Origin: G942493275 sp942493275
GTDB taxonomy: Bacteria; Actinomycetota; Coriobacteriia; Anaerosomatales; PHET01
NCBI GenBank assembly: GCA_942493275.1
Contig: OW818687.1
Coordinates: forward strand, 1-64,000
Length of the DNA: 64,000 nucleotides
Reading direction: 5' to 3'
The notes beneath the pieces were generated by a model that was not told the origin of the DNA, ran no database searches, and saw only the letters and a list, made by a program, of their open reading frames with translations. Within the stretch, counting starts at the first letter, position 1. The number at the start of each line of letters is the position of its first letter. Both the position numbers and the translations under genes were made by a program. Shown here piece by piece: positions 32,413 to 41,950 of the stretch.

Positions 32413-33681
32413 CTAATCCTCCGTCTCGACCGAATCGACGGTGCATCCCAATAGACCATCCGAGATTCGCACCACGATGCGATCCCCGGTGTGTACCTGC
32501 CCGGTGTTGCTCACGACCGTCCGCCCGTCCTCGCGAAACGTCGCCGAGTATCCCCTGCCGAGAATCGCGAGCGGCGAGAGGTCGTCGAGCCTGGCCGCCA
32601 GAACCGCGACGTGCCCCTGAGGCCTCTCGCAGACGCGAGGGCCTGCGCCGATGAGCCGTGACTGCGCGACCGCGACACGCTGCTGGTCTCGCGCCAGGCG
32701 CTCGGGAATCGCGCGGTGGAGCCGCATGCGTGCCATGTCCAGCGTCTGCAGCGCGGGGCCGAAGATCGCGCGCGGGTCGCGAAGCACCGACCGCTCGGCG
32801 AGCCGCGCGACCCGGTGAGCAGCGGCCTGTACGCGATGGAGCAGCGCCCTTCCGAGTGCGCGACGCAGCGAAGCCACCCGGGCTTCCATCTCGTCGAGCG
32901 CCGGGGCGGCGGCCTCAGCGGCGGCCGTGGGCGTCGAAGCCCGCAGGTCGGCGACCATATCGGCGATGGAGGTGTCGGGCTCGTGACCGATGCCGGTGAC
33001 GACGGGTACGGGACACTCGGCCACCGCTCGTGCGACCAGCTCGGAGTTGAACGGCATCAGATCCTCGTAGCTGCCGCCGCCGCGAACCAGCAGGACCACG
33101 TCGGGCCGCGCCTCTGCGGCAACCCTCATGCCCTCAGCGATGGCCGATGGCGCCGATTCGCCCTCCACGGCGACCCCGGCTACCAGCACCTCGGCGAGAG
33201 GATACCGGCGCCTGAGCGTGCGCAGGACGTCGTGGATGGCCTTGCCGCGGGGAGACGTGACGACCGCGATACGCAGCGGATACTGCGGGAGGCTTCGCTT
33301 GCGCTCGGGGCGCATGAGTCCCTCGGACTCGAGACGCCGGGCGAGCTCGGCTACCTGCATGCGCAGGCGCCCCTCACCCGCGAGATCGAGGCGCCGGACC
33401 TGGAACTGCATCCGACCTTTGGGAGCGTATGCCGAGAACTGCCCCGTCAGTTCGACGAGCATCCCGCATCGCAGCGAGATCCCGCTGGCCTCATAGGCGT
33501 CGCGCCACATGAGGCACGGAAGAGCGGCACCTGCGTCACAGACGGTGAAGTACGCCGCCTTGTAGCCGGGACGGTCGTTGAACTCGGAGACTTCCCCGAC
33601 GACGCGCACGCGCACGGTCTCGAGCGCCTGCTTCGCAAGCCCCATCGCCTCTGTGACGGACAACGCACGGTCCAGGCTCAC
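32413..33681 (-). CDS. xseA: Exonuclease VII large subunit XseA
   Basis: This 422-residue protein is the catalytic subunit of exonuclease VII, degrading single-stranded DNA bidirectionally in repair. An N-terminal OB fold (SLDRALSVTEAMGLAK to about 100) is followed by the catalytic domain with VVTSPRGKAIHDVLRTL, RGGGSYEDL and GIGHEPDTSIADMVAD. It is the first gene of xseA-xseB-HIT-RACE on the minus strand. Confidence 0.94.
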   Translation of the reverse strand: MSLDRALSVTEAMGLAKQALETVRVRVVGEVSEFNDRPGYKAAYFTVCDAGAALPCLMWRDAYEASGISLRCGMLVELTGQFSAYAPKGRMQFQVRRLDLAGEGRLRMQVAELARRLESEGLMRPERKRSLPQYPLRIAVVTSPRGKAIHDVLRTLRRRYPLAEVLVAGVAVEGESAPSAIAEGMRVAAEARPDVVLLVRGGGSYEDLMPFNSELVARAVAECPVPVVTGIGHEPDTSIADMVADLRASTPTAAAEAAAPALDEMEARVASLRRALGRALLHRVQAAAHRVARLAERSVLRDPRAIFGPALQTLDMARMRLHRAIPERLARDQQRVAVAQSRLIGAGPRVCERPQGHVAVLAARLDDLSPLAILGRGYSATFREDGRTVVSNTGQVHTGDRIVVRISDGLLGCTVDSVETED

Positions 33682-33746
33682 GCCGCTCCCCTCCTCGGAT
33701 ACCCGATTCTACCAGCGGGCCCTGACATCGACGTGCCGGGAAGCGA

Positions 33747-34424
33747 TCAGTCGCGTCGCGCGATCCCGATGAAGTAGAGGAGCTGCATCACGGCGATGAG
33801 CGCCGCGGCGACGTAGGTGAGCGCAGCGGCGTTGAGGACCTGCCGAGCGCCGGGGATCTGGTCGGGCGACAGCGCGCCCGACGTCTCGAGCGCGGCAATA
33901 GCGCGCCTGGACGCGTCGAGCTCGACGGGGAGCGTGACAAGCTGGAAGAGCACCGCTCCGGAGTACAGGATGACGCCCACCCACGCGAGCACGGAGAAGT
34001 TGAGGATGAACGACAGGAAGATCAGCGGGAAAGCGGCCTGGGAGCCGATGTTGACCACCGGAACCATCGCGGTGCGCACGTTGCCCCACACATACCCCTG
34101 GGCGTCTTGGATGGCGTGTCCGGCCTCGTGAGCGGCCACGCCGGCGGCAGCGACGCTCGGCTGCCCGTGCACGCTCTGAGACAGTGCGATGGACTTGGAG
34201 CGCGGGTCGTAGTGATCAGTCAGATTGCCCGCAACGGCACCGACCGTCACCTGGGACAGACCGGCCGAGTCAAGCACCCTGCGGGCGACCTGTTCGCCGC
34301 TCATGCGCGATGCGACGGGAACCTGGCTCCACTTGCGAAACGTTGAGTTGATGTAGCCCTGAGTCGCCAGACCGAGAATGGTCGAGACGACGATGAGTGC
34401 GATCCAGACGGGGTCGAAGTACAT
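33747..34424 (-). CDS. YugP-family membrane zinc metallopeptidase
   Basis: This 225-residue membrane protein has the zinc motif HEAGHAIQ near residue 99, preceded by AGNLTDHYDPRSKSIALS. Hydrophobic segments lie at about 5-22, 120-145, 148-170 and 195-220. The family function is unclear; it is common in Firmicutes and Actinomycetota. It stands alone between rnd and xseA. Confidence 0.9.
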   Translation of the reverse strand: MYFDPVWIALIVVSTILGLATQGYINSTFRKWSQVPVASRMSGEQVARRVLDSAGLSQVTVGAVAGNLTDHYDPRSKSIALSQSVHGQPSVAAAGVAAHEAGHAIQDAQGYVWGNVRTAMVPVVNIGSQAAFPLIFLSFILNFSVLAWVGVILYSGAVLFQLVTLPVELDASRRAIAALETSGALSPDQIPGARQVLNAAALTYVAAALIAVMQLLYFIGIARRD

Positions 34425-34472
34425 GAAGCCTCCTTCTCGGGAACGCCAAGCATATCAGCGATGAAGGTGCCT

Positions 34473-35627
34473 CTAGGCGTCCGCAGGCCCATTCACCACG
34501 AGTTCTCCATCGACCAGAGCAAGGGTGAGCCGACCCTCAAGCAGGTCGATGAGCTCTTGGCCGACCATGGCGAGCTTCCACCCCTCGAGCAACGGACTGC
34601 CCTGGCGCTCGCCCCCGGCAAGCCGCTCGAGTTCGTCTCGGGACGCGAGCAGCGGCATGGCGACCCCGCGCTCCTTCGCGCGCTTGCGCACGATCGCGAC
34701 CATCAAGTCGACGGACGCGTCCACGTCGCCCTGGACGCGTCGACGCTTCTCGATCGAAGGCAGCTCATCGTCCGGGCACGCCTGGCCCTTGGCCACGGCC
34801 TCCACGAGCCCCTTGGCTGCGCTCCGACCGATCTTGTCGGCACCGCGAATGGCCATGAGGTCGTCAACCGTCTTGGGTCCCCGGCGCGCGATCTCGATGA
34901 TCGACTCGTCACCGACCACCCAACGCTTCGGGACGTCGCGTCGCATCGCCTCCAGCTCACGCCACGCGGTGACCTCACGGGCCACGGCGAGCTGGCGACG
35001 GTTGAGCGAGGAGATGCGCTTGACGCGCCGCCACTGCGCCTCGGGAACGACCTCGTAGCTGGCAGGGTTCTCGAGCTTCGCGAAGTCATCGGCGAGCCAC
35101 TCGATCCGGCCCTCCTTCGCGAGCCTGTCGGTAAGAAGCCTGTGGATCTCGGGCAGGTAGCGGACATCGTTGAGCGCGTACTCGATCTGAGTGCCGGAAA
35201 GCGGCCTCTTGCCCCAGTCGGTGTAGGTGTCGCCCTTGTCGAGTTCCACGCCGAGAAGGTCGCGAACGAGCGCCGCGTATCCCACCTGCTGCGGGAACCC
35301 CGCAAGAGTTGCCGCGACCTGGCTGTCGAAGACCGGGGTCGTCGCCACTCCGCACTCGCGGTAGAAGATCTCGAGGTCCTGCGTGCCCGCGTGCAGGATC
35401 TTGACGACCGAGGGGTCGGTCAGCAGCGGACACAACGGCGTGAGATCCTTCACTGCGAGCGGGTCAATGATCGCCGAGACGTCATCCGTGCCCAACTGGA
35501 TGAGACACAGCCGAGCGAAGTAGGTCCTCTCCCGCATGAACTCCGTGTCCAGCGCGATCACGGGTGAGCCGGCAACCGAGGCGATCAGCTCCTCGAGTTT
35601 CTGCGTGCTGTCTACGTACACGTACAC
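34473..35627 (-). CDS. rnd: Ribonuclease D
   Basis: This 384-residue 3'-5' exoribonuclease trims tRNA and other RNA 3' ends. The DEDD catalytic motifs are ALDTEFMRERTYFARLCL at the N-terminus, HAGTQDLEIF, and YALNDVRYL near residue 148. An HRDC domain (about 210-290) follows. Length agrees with bacterial RNase D. Confidence 0.92.
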   Translation of the reverse strand: MYVYVDSTQKLEELIASVAGSPVIALDTEFMRERTYFARLCLIQLGTDDVSAIIDPLAVKDLTPLCPLLTDPSVVKILHAGTQDLEIFYRECGVATTPVFDSQVAATLAGFPQQVGYAALVRDLLGVELDKGDTYTDWGKRPLSGTQIEYALNDVRYLPEIHRLLTDRLAKEGRIEWLADDFAKLENPASYEVVPEAQWRRVKRISSLNRRQLAVAREVTAWRELEAMRRDVPKRWVVGDESIIEIARRGPKTVDDLMAIRGADKIGRSAAKGLVEAVAKGQACPDDELPSIEKRRRVQGDVDASVDLMVAIVRKRAKERGVAMPLLASRDELERLAGGERQGSPLLEGWKLAMVGQELIDLLEGRLTLALVDGELVVNGPADA

Positions 35628-35726
35628 TCCTTCTGCGTATCATGCGGCTTCCACTCGGGAATCTCCCCTATCATGACAGGTGATGTGCGCCATCGTTAGG
35701 ACGATTCGGCTCGATGAGGGGCATTC

Positions 35727-36650
35727 ATGCGGGTTCTGACCATCGTGAACACCAGAGCGGGCGGCAGTGACGCGGGGCTCTACGACTTCGTCCGCGCGGT
35801 AGGACAGTACGGCGCAGAGGTGGTTCTGCGGTTCACAACGCCGGAGACCACGATCGAAGAGATGTGTCTCGATTGCAGGGATTTCGACCTGGTGGTCGCA
35901 GCCGGTGGCGACGGCACCGTGTCGGCCACCAGCTACGCGCTGCGAGACACCGGGGTGCCGGTCATGGCCTATCCCGCAGGCACGGCGAACCTGCTCGCTC
36001 TCAACCTCAAGATGCCCCAGGACGCCCAGGGACTGGCACGCGTCGCGATGGAGGGCACCCCGGTCCGCTTCGACCTCGGCGAGATCGAACGGCCGGGACC
36101 GGACGGAACGATACTGCGCAGCGGGTTTGCAGTAATGGCCGGCGCAGGGTACGACGCACAGATCATGGAGAGCGCCCAGCCGATGAAAGCGTCGATGGGC
36201 GCGGCTGCCTACCTCCTCGCAGCGGTGAGCAACATCGCGCCCACGGCCGCCGAGTTCGAGCTCGTGATCGACGGCGAGCACATCAGCACCGACGGAATCG
36301 CGGTCCTCGTCGTCAACTTCGCGAAGATCCAGTTCGACCTGTCGGTGACTCACGGCTCGGTGCCCACAGACGGGCGATTCGAGGTAGCTGTGGTGCGAAC
36401 CAGAAACGTGGCCGGGCTGGTTCCGGCGGTCGTAGCGGCCATGCTCGACGTCGCGGGCGAACACCCGGACCGGAGCCCGAGCCTCGACGTCTACAGCGGC
36501 CGCCACATCGAGGTGAGCGCTTACCCGCCTCTGCGCATGCAGTACGACGGCGAGGTCATGGACTCGCTCACCCCGTTCGCGGTGAGCGTGCTGCCCAAGG
36601 CCGCGACGCTCATGGTGCCGACGAACAGCGTCTACGCACCCTCGAAGTAG
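35727..36650 (+). CDS. Diacylglycerol kinase family lipid kinase, copy 2
   Basis: This 307-residue DAGK-family protein has GGDGT at residues 60-64 and YPAGTANLLA at about 82-91, in place of the PTGSGND of copy 1. The family phosphorylates a lipid alcohol with ATP. It is divergent from rnd and stands alone; overall similarity to the copy at 2154 is low, so it is likely a different subfamily with a different lipid substrate. Confidence 0.86.
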   Translation: MRVLTIVNTRAGGSDAGLYDFVRAVGQYGAEVVLRFTTPETTIEEMCLDCRDFDLVVAAGGDGTVSATSYALRDTGVPVMAYPAGTANLLALNLKMPQDAQGLARVAMEGTPVRFDLGEIERPGPDGTILRSGFAVMAGAGYDAQIMESAQPMKASMGAAAYLLAAVSNIAPTAAEFELVIDGEHISTDGIAVLVVNFAKIQFDLSVTHGSVPTDGRFEVAVVRTRNVAGLVPAVVAAMLDVAGEHPDRSPSLDVYSGRHIEVSAYPPLRMQYDGEVMDSLTPFAVSVLPKAATLMVPTNSVYAPSK

Positions 36651-36668
36651 AGCCCTCGGCCGCGCGGG

Positions 36669-37442
36669 CTACTCGGCCAGCAGGAGCTCGCGCTTCTTCT
36701 TGAGGTTCGCCTCGTAGCGGATCTGCACGAGCTCGACGCCCAGCGAGAAGAACATCGCGAAGTAGACGAAGCCCTTGGGAATCTCGAAGTGGAGCGCCTC
36801 GGCGACCAGCAGCGTACCGATCATCAGCAGGAACGACAGCGCGAGGATCTTCAGCGACGCGTATGAGTTGATGAAGTTCGAGATCGGGTCGGCGAAGGCG
36901 ATCATCACGATCATGGCGATGACGACGCCACCGATCATGACCCAGATCTCGTTGGCCATGCCGACCGCGGTGATTACCGAGTCGAGCGAGAACACGATGT
37001 CCATCAGCATGATGTTGATGATGACGCCCCAGAACGAGCTCTTCTTGCCGGTATCTTCGGTGTGGTGCGGGCCCTCCTCGTGGAGTTCGACCTTGTGGTA
37101 AATCTCCGTGACCGCCTTGTAGATAAGGAAGAGGCCACCGACGATCAGGATGAGGGTCTGCCAGGTGATGACGATCGGCTCACCCTCGACCAGAATCCGC
37201 TCGATGGTGAAGAGCGGCTCGGTGAGCTGCACGATCCACGACAGTGACAGCAGCAAAATGATGCGGGTGACAAGCGCGCCGGCCAAACCGAGCTGACGGC
37301 CGAGCTTCTGCTGCTCTTTCGGCAGGCGCTCGGTGAGAACCGCGATGAAGACCAGGTTGTCGATGCCGAGCACGATCTCGAGCAGCGCCAGCGTGAACAG
37401 CGCCATGATGTTCTCGGGTGTCAGATATGCCGCGACGTCCAT
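36669..37442 (-). CDS. TerC-family integral membrane protein
   Basis: This 257-residue protein has about seven membrane segments and the TerC signature LEIVLGIDNLVFIAVL near the N-terminus and FSLDSVITAVGMA in the middle. Family members export metal ions such as manganese. The ATG at 37442 follows CGGAGGGGACCA. A charged loop near residues 115-130 is rich in His/Glu (HEEGPHHTED), consistent with metal binding. Confidence 0.9.
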   Translation of the reverse strand: MDVAAYLTPENIMALFTLALLEIVLGIDNLVFIAVLTERLPKEQQKLGRQLGLAGALVTRIILLLSLSWIVQLTEPLFTIERILVEGEPIVITWQTLILIVGGLFLIYKAVTEIYHKVELHEEGPHHTEDTGKKSSFWGVIINIMLMDIVFSLDSVITAVGMANEIWVMIGGVVIAMIVMIAFADPISNFINSYASLKILALSFLLMIGTLLVAEALHFEIPKGFVYFAMFFSLGVELVQIRYEANLKKKRELLLAE

Positions 37443-37509
37443 TGGTCCCCTCCGGTCACGCGCGCCCTGTGAGCGCGTCACGAATCAAGCCCGAGCCAGT
37501 ATACGCAAA

Positions 37510-37539
37510 CGCGCCGACATCGTGTCAGATGCCGGCGCG
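37510..37539 (-). terminator. Hairpin after the cytochrome c lipoprotein gene
   Basis: A 12-bp stem with one G-U pair (37510-37521 with 37528-37539, loop GTGTCA) lies 20 nt after the stop codon on the minus strand. Confidence 0.7.
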
Positions 37540-37558
37540 CGAGGTTCGCGTCAGGTGA

Positions 37559-37903
37559 TCAGCGGGTCGATAGATACTCGATGATCAGCGCCTTCTCTTC
37601 TTCCGAGACCACCAAGCCGTTGCGCTGCATGCGCTCGACGGTGGTCGTCCACTTGGCTTCATCGAAATCCGCATTGTTCACGCGGTCGAGCGTGTGGCAC
37701 ATGGAGCACTTGGTGTTCACCAACTCCGGTGCGTTCAGGGTCGTTCCGCCAGCCGCGCCGCCGGTGGCCGGAGGCGTGGCCGTTTCTGCCGGCGGCGTCG
37801 TCGTCGGCTCCGTCGGTGTGGGAGTACCCGCACAGCCGATGAGTGAAGCGGCAACTACGAGCGCGAGCGCTGCGAGCGTGATACGTGCAGTCCGATTGGT
37901 CAT
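37559..37903 (-). CDS. Small cytochrome c-like lipoprotein
   Basis: This 114-residue secreted protein has a lipoprotein signal (hydrophobic stretch then LIGCAG, lipidated cysteine near residue 24), a Thr/Pro-rich spacer, and a single haem-binding CSMCH motif near residues 66-70 with a downstream ERMQRNG region that could supply the methionine ligand. It would be a membrane-attached monohaem c-type carrier outside the cytoplasmic membrane. CcdA at 62334 is the kind of factor needed for its maturation. Redox partners unknown. Confidence 0.85.
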   Translation of the reverse strand: MTNRTARITLAALALVVAASLIGCAGTPTPTEPTTTPPAETATPPATGGAAGGTTLNAPELVNTKCSMCHTLDRVNNADFDEAKWTTTVERMQRNGLVVSEEEKALIIEYLSTR

Positions 37904-37980
37904 GCGTCTTCTCCCCTGTTCGCGTACGAGAGAGCTATGCTTTGCACGCTATGTACCCCCATCACGAAAGGAAGCGGCGC

Positions 37981-38733
37981 ATGAAGGTTCAGCGCTGGCA
38001 GCTTGGGCTCGCGGCTTCGCTCTTCTTGTTGACCGGAGTGTTCTACGCGGTCCGCTGGTTCGCCTTCCCTGGTGAGAGCATGCACAACGAGATGGTTCGC
38101 TTCCTCGTTGGCGACATCGCGTTCGTCTTTCTGCAGGTCCTGCTGGTCACCATGTTCATCGATCGCGTCGCACAGGCGCGCGAGAAGGACGAGATCCGAC
38201 GCAAGCTCAACATGGTCATCGGGGCGTTTTTCAGCCAGGTCGGCACCGAGTTGCTGGGCCTCATCGCACCGGGCGACACCAGCCTGGGCGAGGTGCGCGA
38301 AAGCCTCGTCGCGAAGACGTCGTGGAAGCCCGAGGACTATGTCCGAGCCAAGCAGGCGTTCATCGCACACGACACCCGTGTCGACCTCAAGGGGTGTCAG
38401 CTCGAGGCGCTGAAGCTGCTGCTGGGAGAGCAGAAGGGTTACCTGCTGGGACTCCTCGGAAATCAAGCGTTGCTGGAGCACGAACGATTCACGGACCTGC
38501 TGTGGGCCGTAACACACCTTGCCGAGGAGCTCGAGGCGCGGGCCGATCTCGAGCAGCTGGCGACTCCCGACGCCGCTCATCTCGCGCTCGACGTTAAGCG
38601 CGCCTACGACCTGCTCGGGTGGCAGTGGATCGACTACCTCGCCCACCTGCACGAGAACTACCCGTACCTGTTCTCGCTGGCGATCAGGACCAACCCGCTC
38701 GACCCCGAGGCGTCGGTGACGGTCGCGTCATAG
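37981..38733 (+). CDS. Unrecognised membrane-anchored protein, 250 residues
   Basis: I do not recognise a family. Two hydrophobic segments lie near residues 9-28 and 42-60, followed by a charged, helix-rich cytosolic region of about 190 residues. The ATG at 37981 is chosen because AAAGGAAG precedes it; the frame is open 32 codons further. Codon use and composition match the neighbours, so it is probably part of the native chromosome. It marks the left boundary of the accessory island. Confidence 0.75.
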   Translation: MKVQRWQLGLAASLFLLTGVFYAVRWFAFPGESMHNEMVRFLVGDIAFVFLQVLLVTMFIDRVAQAREKDEIRRKLNMVIGAFFSQVGTELLGLIAPGDTSLGEVRESLVAKTSWKPEDYVRAKQAFIAHDTRVDLKGCQLEALKLLLGEQKGYLLGLLGNQALLEHERFTDLLWAVTHLAEELEARADLEQLATPDAAHLALDVKRAYDLLGWQWIDYLAHLHENYPYLFSLAIRTNPLDPEASVTVAS

Positions 38734-38753
38734 GAGTCGGCACGACGCCCTGA

Positions 38754-38814
38754 GAATGAAACGAGGCCCCCGGCAATTGCCGAGGGCCTCGTGCGCTTCA
38801 GATGGTGGGCGATA
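38754..38814. repeat. Repeat R1: hairpin plus tRNA-3'-end-like sequence
   Basis: GAATGAAACGAGGCCCCCGG begins a segment with an imperfect terminator hairpin (38761-38792), then CAGATGGTGGGCGATA at 38799-38814. The same order of elements recurs at R2, R3, R4 and at the real tRNA-Val terminator/3' end. It ends 1 nt before the stop of the DUF2510 gene. Confidence 0.6.
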
Positions 38815-38815
38815 C

Positions 38816-39535
38816 CTAGTAGCAGCGCGAACACGGCGTATAGCCGTCTGCCTTCGCCTCAGACAGACTCATGGGTATCTTGCTCTGACTCAGATAACTG
38901 CACCCGGAAGCGTGATACTTCTCCCCTGTCTTGGTGACGTACACCGTGCCGCCGCCCGTGGACGACTTCGGAGCGACGACGGCGGCTGCTGCTGCCTCCG
39001 CCTTCTGCGCAGCCGCTTCCTCTGCGGCCACCTTGGCGGCCGCCACCTCAGCAGCCTTCGCGGCCTCTTCTTCGGCCACCTTCTTGGCGGCCTCTTCCTC
39101 TGCGGCCTTCTCGGCTGCCTCCTCCTCAGCCACCTTCTGGGCAGCCTCTTGCTCAGCGGCCTTGTAGGTGTCCAGGGAGGACTGCAGCTCAGAGGCCTCG
39201 GCGGTGAGAGCCGACACTTCGTCGGTCAGTTCATCTACCTGGGCTTCCAGCGCTGAGATCGTTGCAGCGGATGCCGCTGCGGCCCCGTCGTCAGCCGCGC
39301 CGATCCCCACCCCCATAAACATGCCGATGAGAAACGCGGCGGCGAGCAGGACCGGGGTCCGTCGCCACATGGGCTTCCGGGCTGCAGCGATTGGAGTGTC
39401 TGCAACAGACTCCCCCGCGCTTGGGCTCGTCACCTTGGGCGACCGATGCTCGGTCCACGAAACGCCATCCCAGTAGCGCAGGCTTCCAGACTGTTCCGGG
39501 TCGTCGTACCAACCTGCGCCTGCTTGCTCTGTCAT
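38816..39535 (-). CDS. DUF2510 protein with Ala/Glu coiled coil and C-terminal Cys/His motif
   Basis: This 239-residue protein begins with a DUF2510 motif (GWYDDPEQSGSLRYWDG), has a hydrophobic segment at about 60-80, a long Ala/Glu/Lys-rich coiled coil (about 90-185), and a C-terminal KYHASGCSYLS...YTPCSRCY, a putative metal- or disulphide-binding motif known at the ends of secreted nucleases and competence-related proteins. It probably projects outside the cell. The stop lies directly against repeat R1. GGGGG precedes the ATG. Function unknown. Confidence 0.75.
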   Translation of the reverse strand: MTEQAGAGWYDDPEQSGSLRYWDGVSWTEHRSPKVTSPSAGESVADTPIAAARKPMWRRTPVLLAAAFLIGMFMGVGIGAADDGAAAASAATISALEAQVDELTDEVSALTAEASELQSSLDTYKAAEQEAAQKVAEEEAAEKAAEEEAAKKVAEEEAAKAAEVAAAKVAAEEAAAQKAEAAAAAVVAPKSSTGGGTVYVTKTGEKYHASGCSYLSQSKIPMSLSEAKADGYTPCSRCY

Positions 39536-39696
39536 AGCTCCCCCTCGTGCTTGTCGAATCGCAGTTCATGCGTCTTCGTGCCACGTCCCCCTGCAGCGAC
39601 TTGAATCATATGCCAAATGATGCTGGCAGCACGACTCTCGGCTCGGTATCACGTGAGTGCCCGATGCCGTGTTCCGCTCCGGGCTCCGCAGCAAGA

Positions 39697-39762
39697 ATGA
39701 AGCGAGGCCCCCGGCGGTTGCGGAGAGCCTCGTACGATTCAGATGGTGGGCGGGAGTGGATG
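39697..39762. repeat. Repeat R2: hairpin plus tRNA-3'-end-like sequence
   Basis: Matches R1 closely: GAATGAAGCGAGGCCCCCGG, then CAGATGGTGGGCGGGAGTGG at 39740-39759. It sits in the roughly 300-nt gap between the DUF2510 and NACHT genes. No gene is visible in that gap. Confidence 0.6.
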
Positions 39763-39832
39763 GTCTTGTTATCCACTTCCGGAGGGACCCGTTTCGAGGC
39801 CCAGCCAGTCCAAGTCCCGTCCCTGCGAGTAC

Positions 39833-41665
39833 CTATTCCATCGCGCCCGTTAGGTCGGTGGTCAGAATGTCCTCCAACGATTCCCGTTCCTGAGCTTGGC
39901 GCTCGTGAATTGCATGCGCGAAGTCCAGGAGACGTTGTCCGCAGGACACGCCAAGCAGGCTTGACCTCCCAGCCAGCAAGCGCACCGCATCGTCATTCTC
40001 TACCACCTTGGTAAACGGCATCGTCCAATCGCCTTTGCGATCACCGGCAATGATCTCACTGAGCTCGGCAAAGACTCCCTGAAGGTTAGATTCCGGCTCA
40101 GGAGCCTCGACGTAGCCGTTTTGGTCGGCAAGTCGCAGCGTGAAGGCAATCTGGTCGAAGAGAACCGAATTCTCTAGGACGATAGTAAGCCTTCCTTCCG
40201 AGCCCCCTCCAACCCTCGCCTCCGAGAAGACCGCGGAGAGGTATGCACGGTAGTTTTCTAGCGTGAAGGTGCGGCCATCAACCTTGGTCAAATCGCTAAT
40301 GCGAGCAATCAGCGGCAGTATGAACCAGTCCTCCACCGCCCGACGGTCCATCTCATACAGTAGCGACATCACTGCGTCACTATTCACGTGCGGAGCAAAC
40401 CGCTCAATCAACTTCTTCTTGTACTCGGGCGCAACAGAGACCACATAGCGCGCGGCGAAGTACTCCTGGAACGAACGATGTGCAAAAGTGATGTCGAGTC
40501 CGTCTTCGATGAGCAGGCATACGGCCTGCTCAGCATCGGCGATGATGTCTGCTGTATCGTATTCCAGCTGACACAGGGGTTTGGACTTCTCAAACAGTTC
40601 TCGCGCGTGGTCAGCCGGCATGGTAAACCGGCGCTCATCGTATGAGAGCAAGCTGAACGCGGCGAAAGCCGCAGCAAAGTCCCGAATATCAAGTTGCGTA
40701 CGATGTTGCCGCTGGAACCGACTCTTGAGCAGGTCATGACGGTTGAACAATGACTCGTATGCCTGACGATAGAACAAGCTGAGTTTGTCTGGAATCTGCG
40801 CGCTATCGCAGTAGGTGAGCAGCATGATGGTCAGAAGCAGCGGATTCGATAGAAACGATTCATGAGTCTCGAATGTACCTCGCTTCAGCACGTCGATGAA
40901 CCGTGCCGTCACGCCCTCGTCAAAAGGAAGACGTGAAACGAGGTCAACTGCCGACTGCAGGTTGAGTGGACTGATCCTCATGTGGACGAAACTCTCGAGC
41001 GCCGCAACCTCCGAATCAGGGCGAGTGGAGACAATGACGTAGTTGCCAGGGAAGCGCTCGGCTATGTCATTGATCTCCGTAAGCACCTCAGCGCGCCGAT
41101 CGAAGAACAGCTCATCGTAGCCGTCGAGCATCAGGCAGAACTGTCCCGCCTTTAGAGCGATCTGCAGATAGCGGTCGTCCACCTCAAGCCCGCGGACGGC
41201 CATGGCCTTCAGCAACGCATCCCCTAGTGACATCGAGGTACCGTTGAGTTCTCGCAGCTCGACGAACACGGGTGTCTTCAGCTTCTGTATCACGCAGTCG
41301 ATGAGTAGGTGACGCATGAGCAGGCTCTTGCCGGAACCGCCTAACCCGCTGATCACCACACGCGGAGACACCTCCACGACTTGCGCGATACCCGCCTTTG
41401 GGAGCTGCCGCGTTTCAGTCTGCAGCCCCGCAGGGATGTAGAAGTCGTACAGAGGGATCGGCTCGCTGCGGAACAGGAACGACTTCGCCATGGAATAGCG
41501 TTCGAGTGTCTTGGCTAGGTAGTTCTCGTAGCTCTTGGCGAAGCTACGCCGAAGGGTCTGCCCAATGTTCATGAAGCCTTGACGAGCCGCGGAGACTATC
41601 TGATCCTCTTTCGCTATCAGATACTCCGCGGCGATCTTGTTCGGGTCTATGCTGTAATCGTCCAT
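39833..41665 (-). CDS. Bacterial NACHT NTPase, candidate anti-phage protein
   Basis: This 610-residue protein has a NACHT ATPase core: Walker A GLGGSGKS at about 107-114, Walker B LMLDGYDEL at about 178-186, a STRPDSE sensor and the downstream HRSFQEYFAARYV motif that typifies NACHT proteins. An N-terminal helical region of about 90 residues and a C-terminal unrecognised region of about 200 follow. Bacterial NACHT proteins are known anti-phage sensors. It is a lone gene between R2 and R3 and has visibly lower GC than its neighbours, a sign of transfer. The ATG at 41665 is preferred over 41677 because GGGGGA lies upstream. No partner effector is adjacent. Confidence 0.85.
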   Translation of the reverse strand: MDDYSIDPNKIAAEYLIAKEDQIVSAARQGFMNIGQTLRRSFAKSYENYLAKTLERYSMAKSFLFRSEPIPLYDFYIPAGLQTETRQLPKAGIAQVVEVSPRVVISGLGGSGKSLLMRHLLIDCVIQKLKTPVFVELRELNGTSMSLGDALLKAMAVRGLEVDDRYLQIALKAGQFCLMLDGYDELFFDRRAEVLTEINDIAERFPGNYVIVSTRPDSEVAALESFVHMRISPLNLQSAVDLVSRLPFDEGVTARFIDVLKRGTFETHESFLSNPLLLTIMLLTYCDSAQIPDKLSLFYRQAYESLFNRHDLLKSRFQRQHRTQLDIRDFAAAFAAFSLLSYDERRFTMPADHARELFEKSKPLCQLEYDTADIIADAEQAVCLLIEDGLDITFAHRSFQEYFAARYVVSVAPEYKKKLIERFAPHVNSDAVMSLLYEMDRRAVEDWFILPLIARISDLTKVDGRTFTLENYRAYLSAVFSEARVGGGSEGRLTIVLENSVLFDQIAFTLRLADQNGYVEAPEPESNLQGVFAELSEIIAGDRKGDWTMPFTKVVENDDAVRLLAGRSSLLGVSCGQRLLDFAHAIHERQAQERESLEDILTTDLTGAME

Positions 41666-41950
41666 TGAATCCCCCATGCCTTTGTGCCGAGTCCCCAGAC
41701 CCTCAGTCAGCCTCGATGGCCCATCTGCACTCTAATGGAAGAGAGTCCCAACGGTCGAGCAGCCCGGCGACGGAGGCAAGCCCGATGCTCTTGACAATCC
41801 AGCGGGGATGCCCGCGTGGCAGCGGGTCAAGGAACTGCTGATTGACGCCAACGCGCGAGGTACTGGCGGCAGGGAAAGCGCGAGATCCCCAGCGAGGTAC
41901 TTCTGAACGCATCGGTTGAGGACGACGGCATAGGGGCTACCAACCAAAAT

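Noticed and set aside
41703..41912. 69-codon minus-strand open frame upstream of NACHT
   Set aside because: No ribosome site, no family features; left as empty intergenic DNA.
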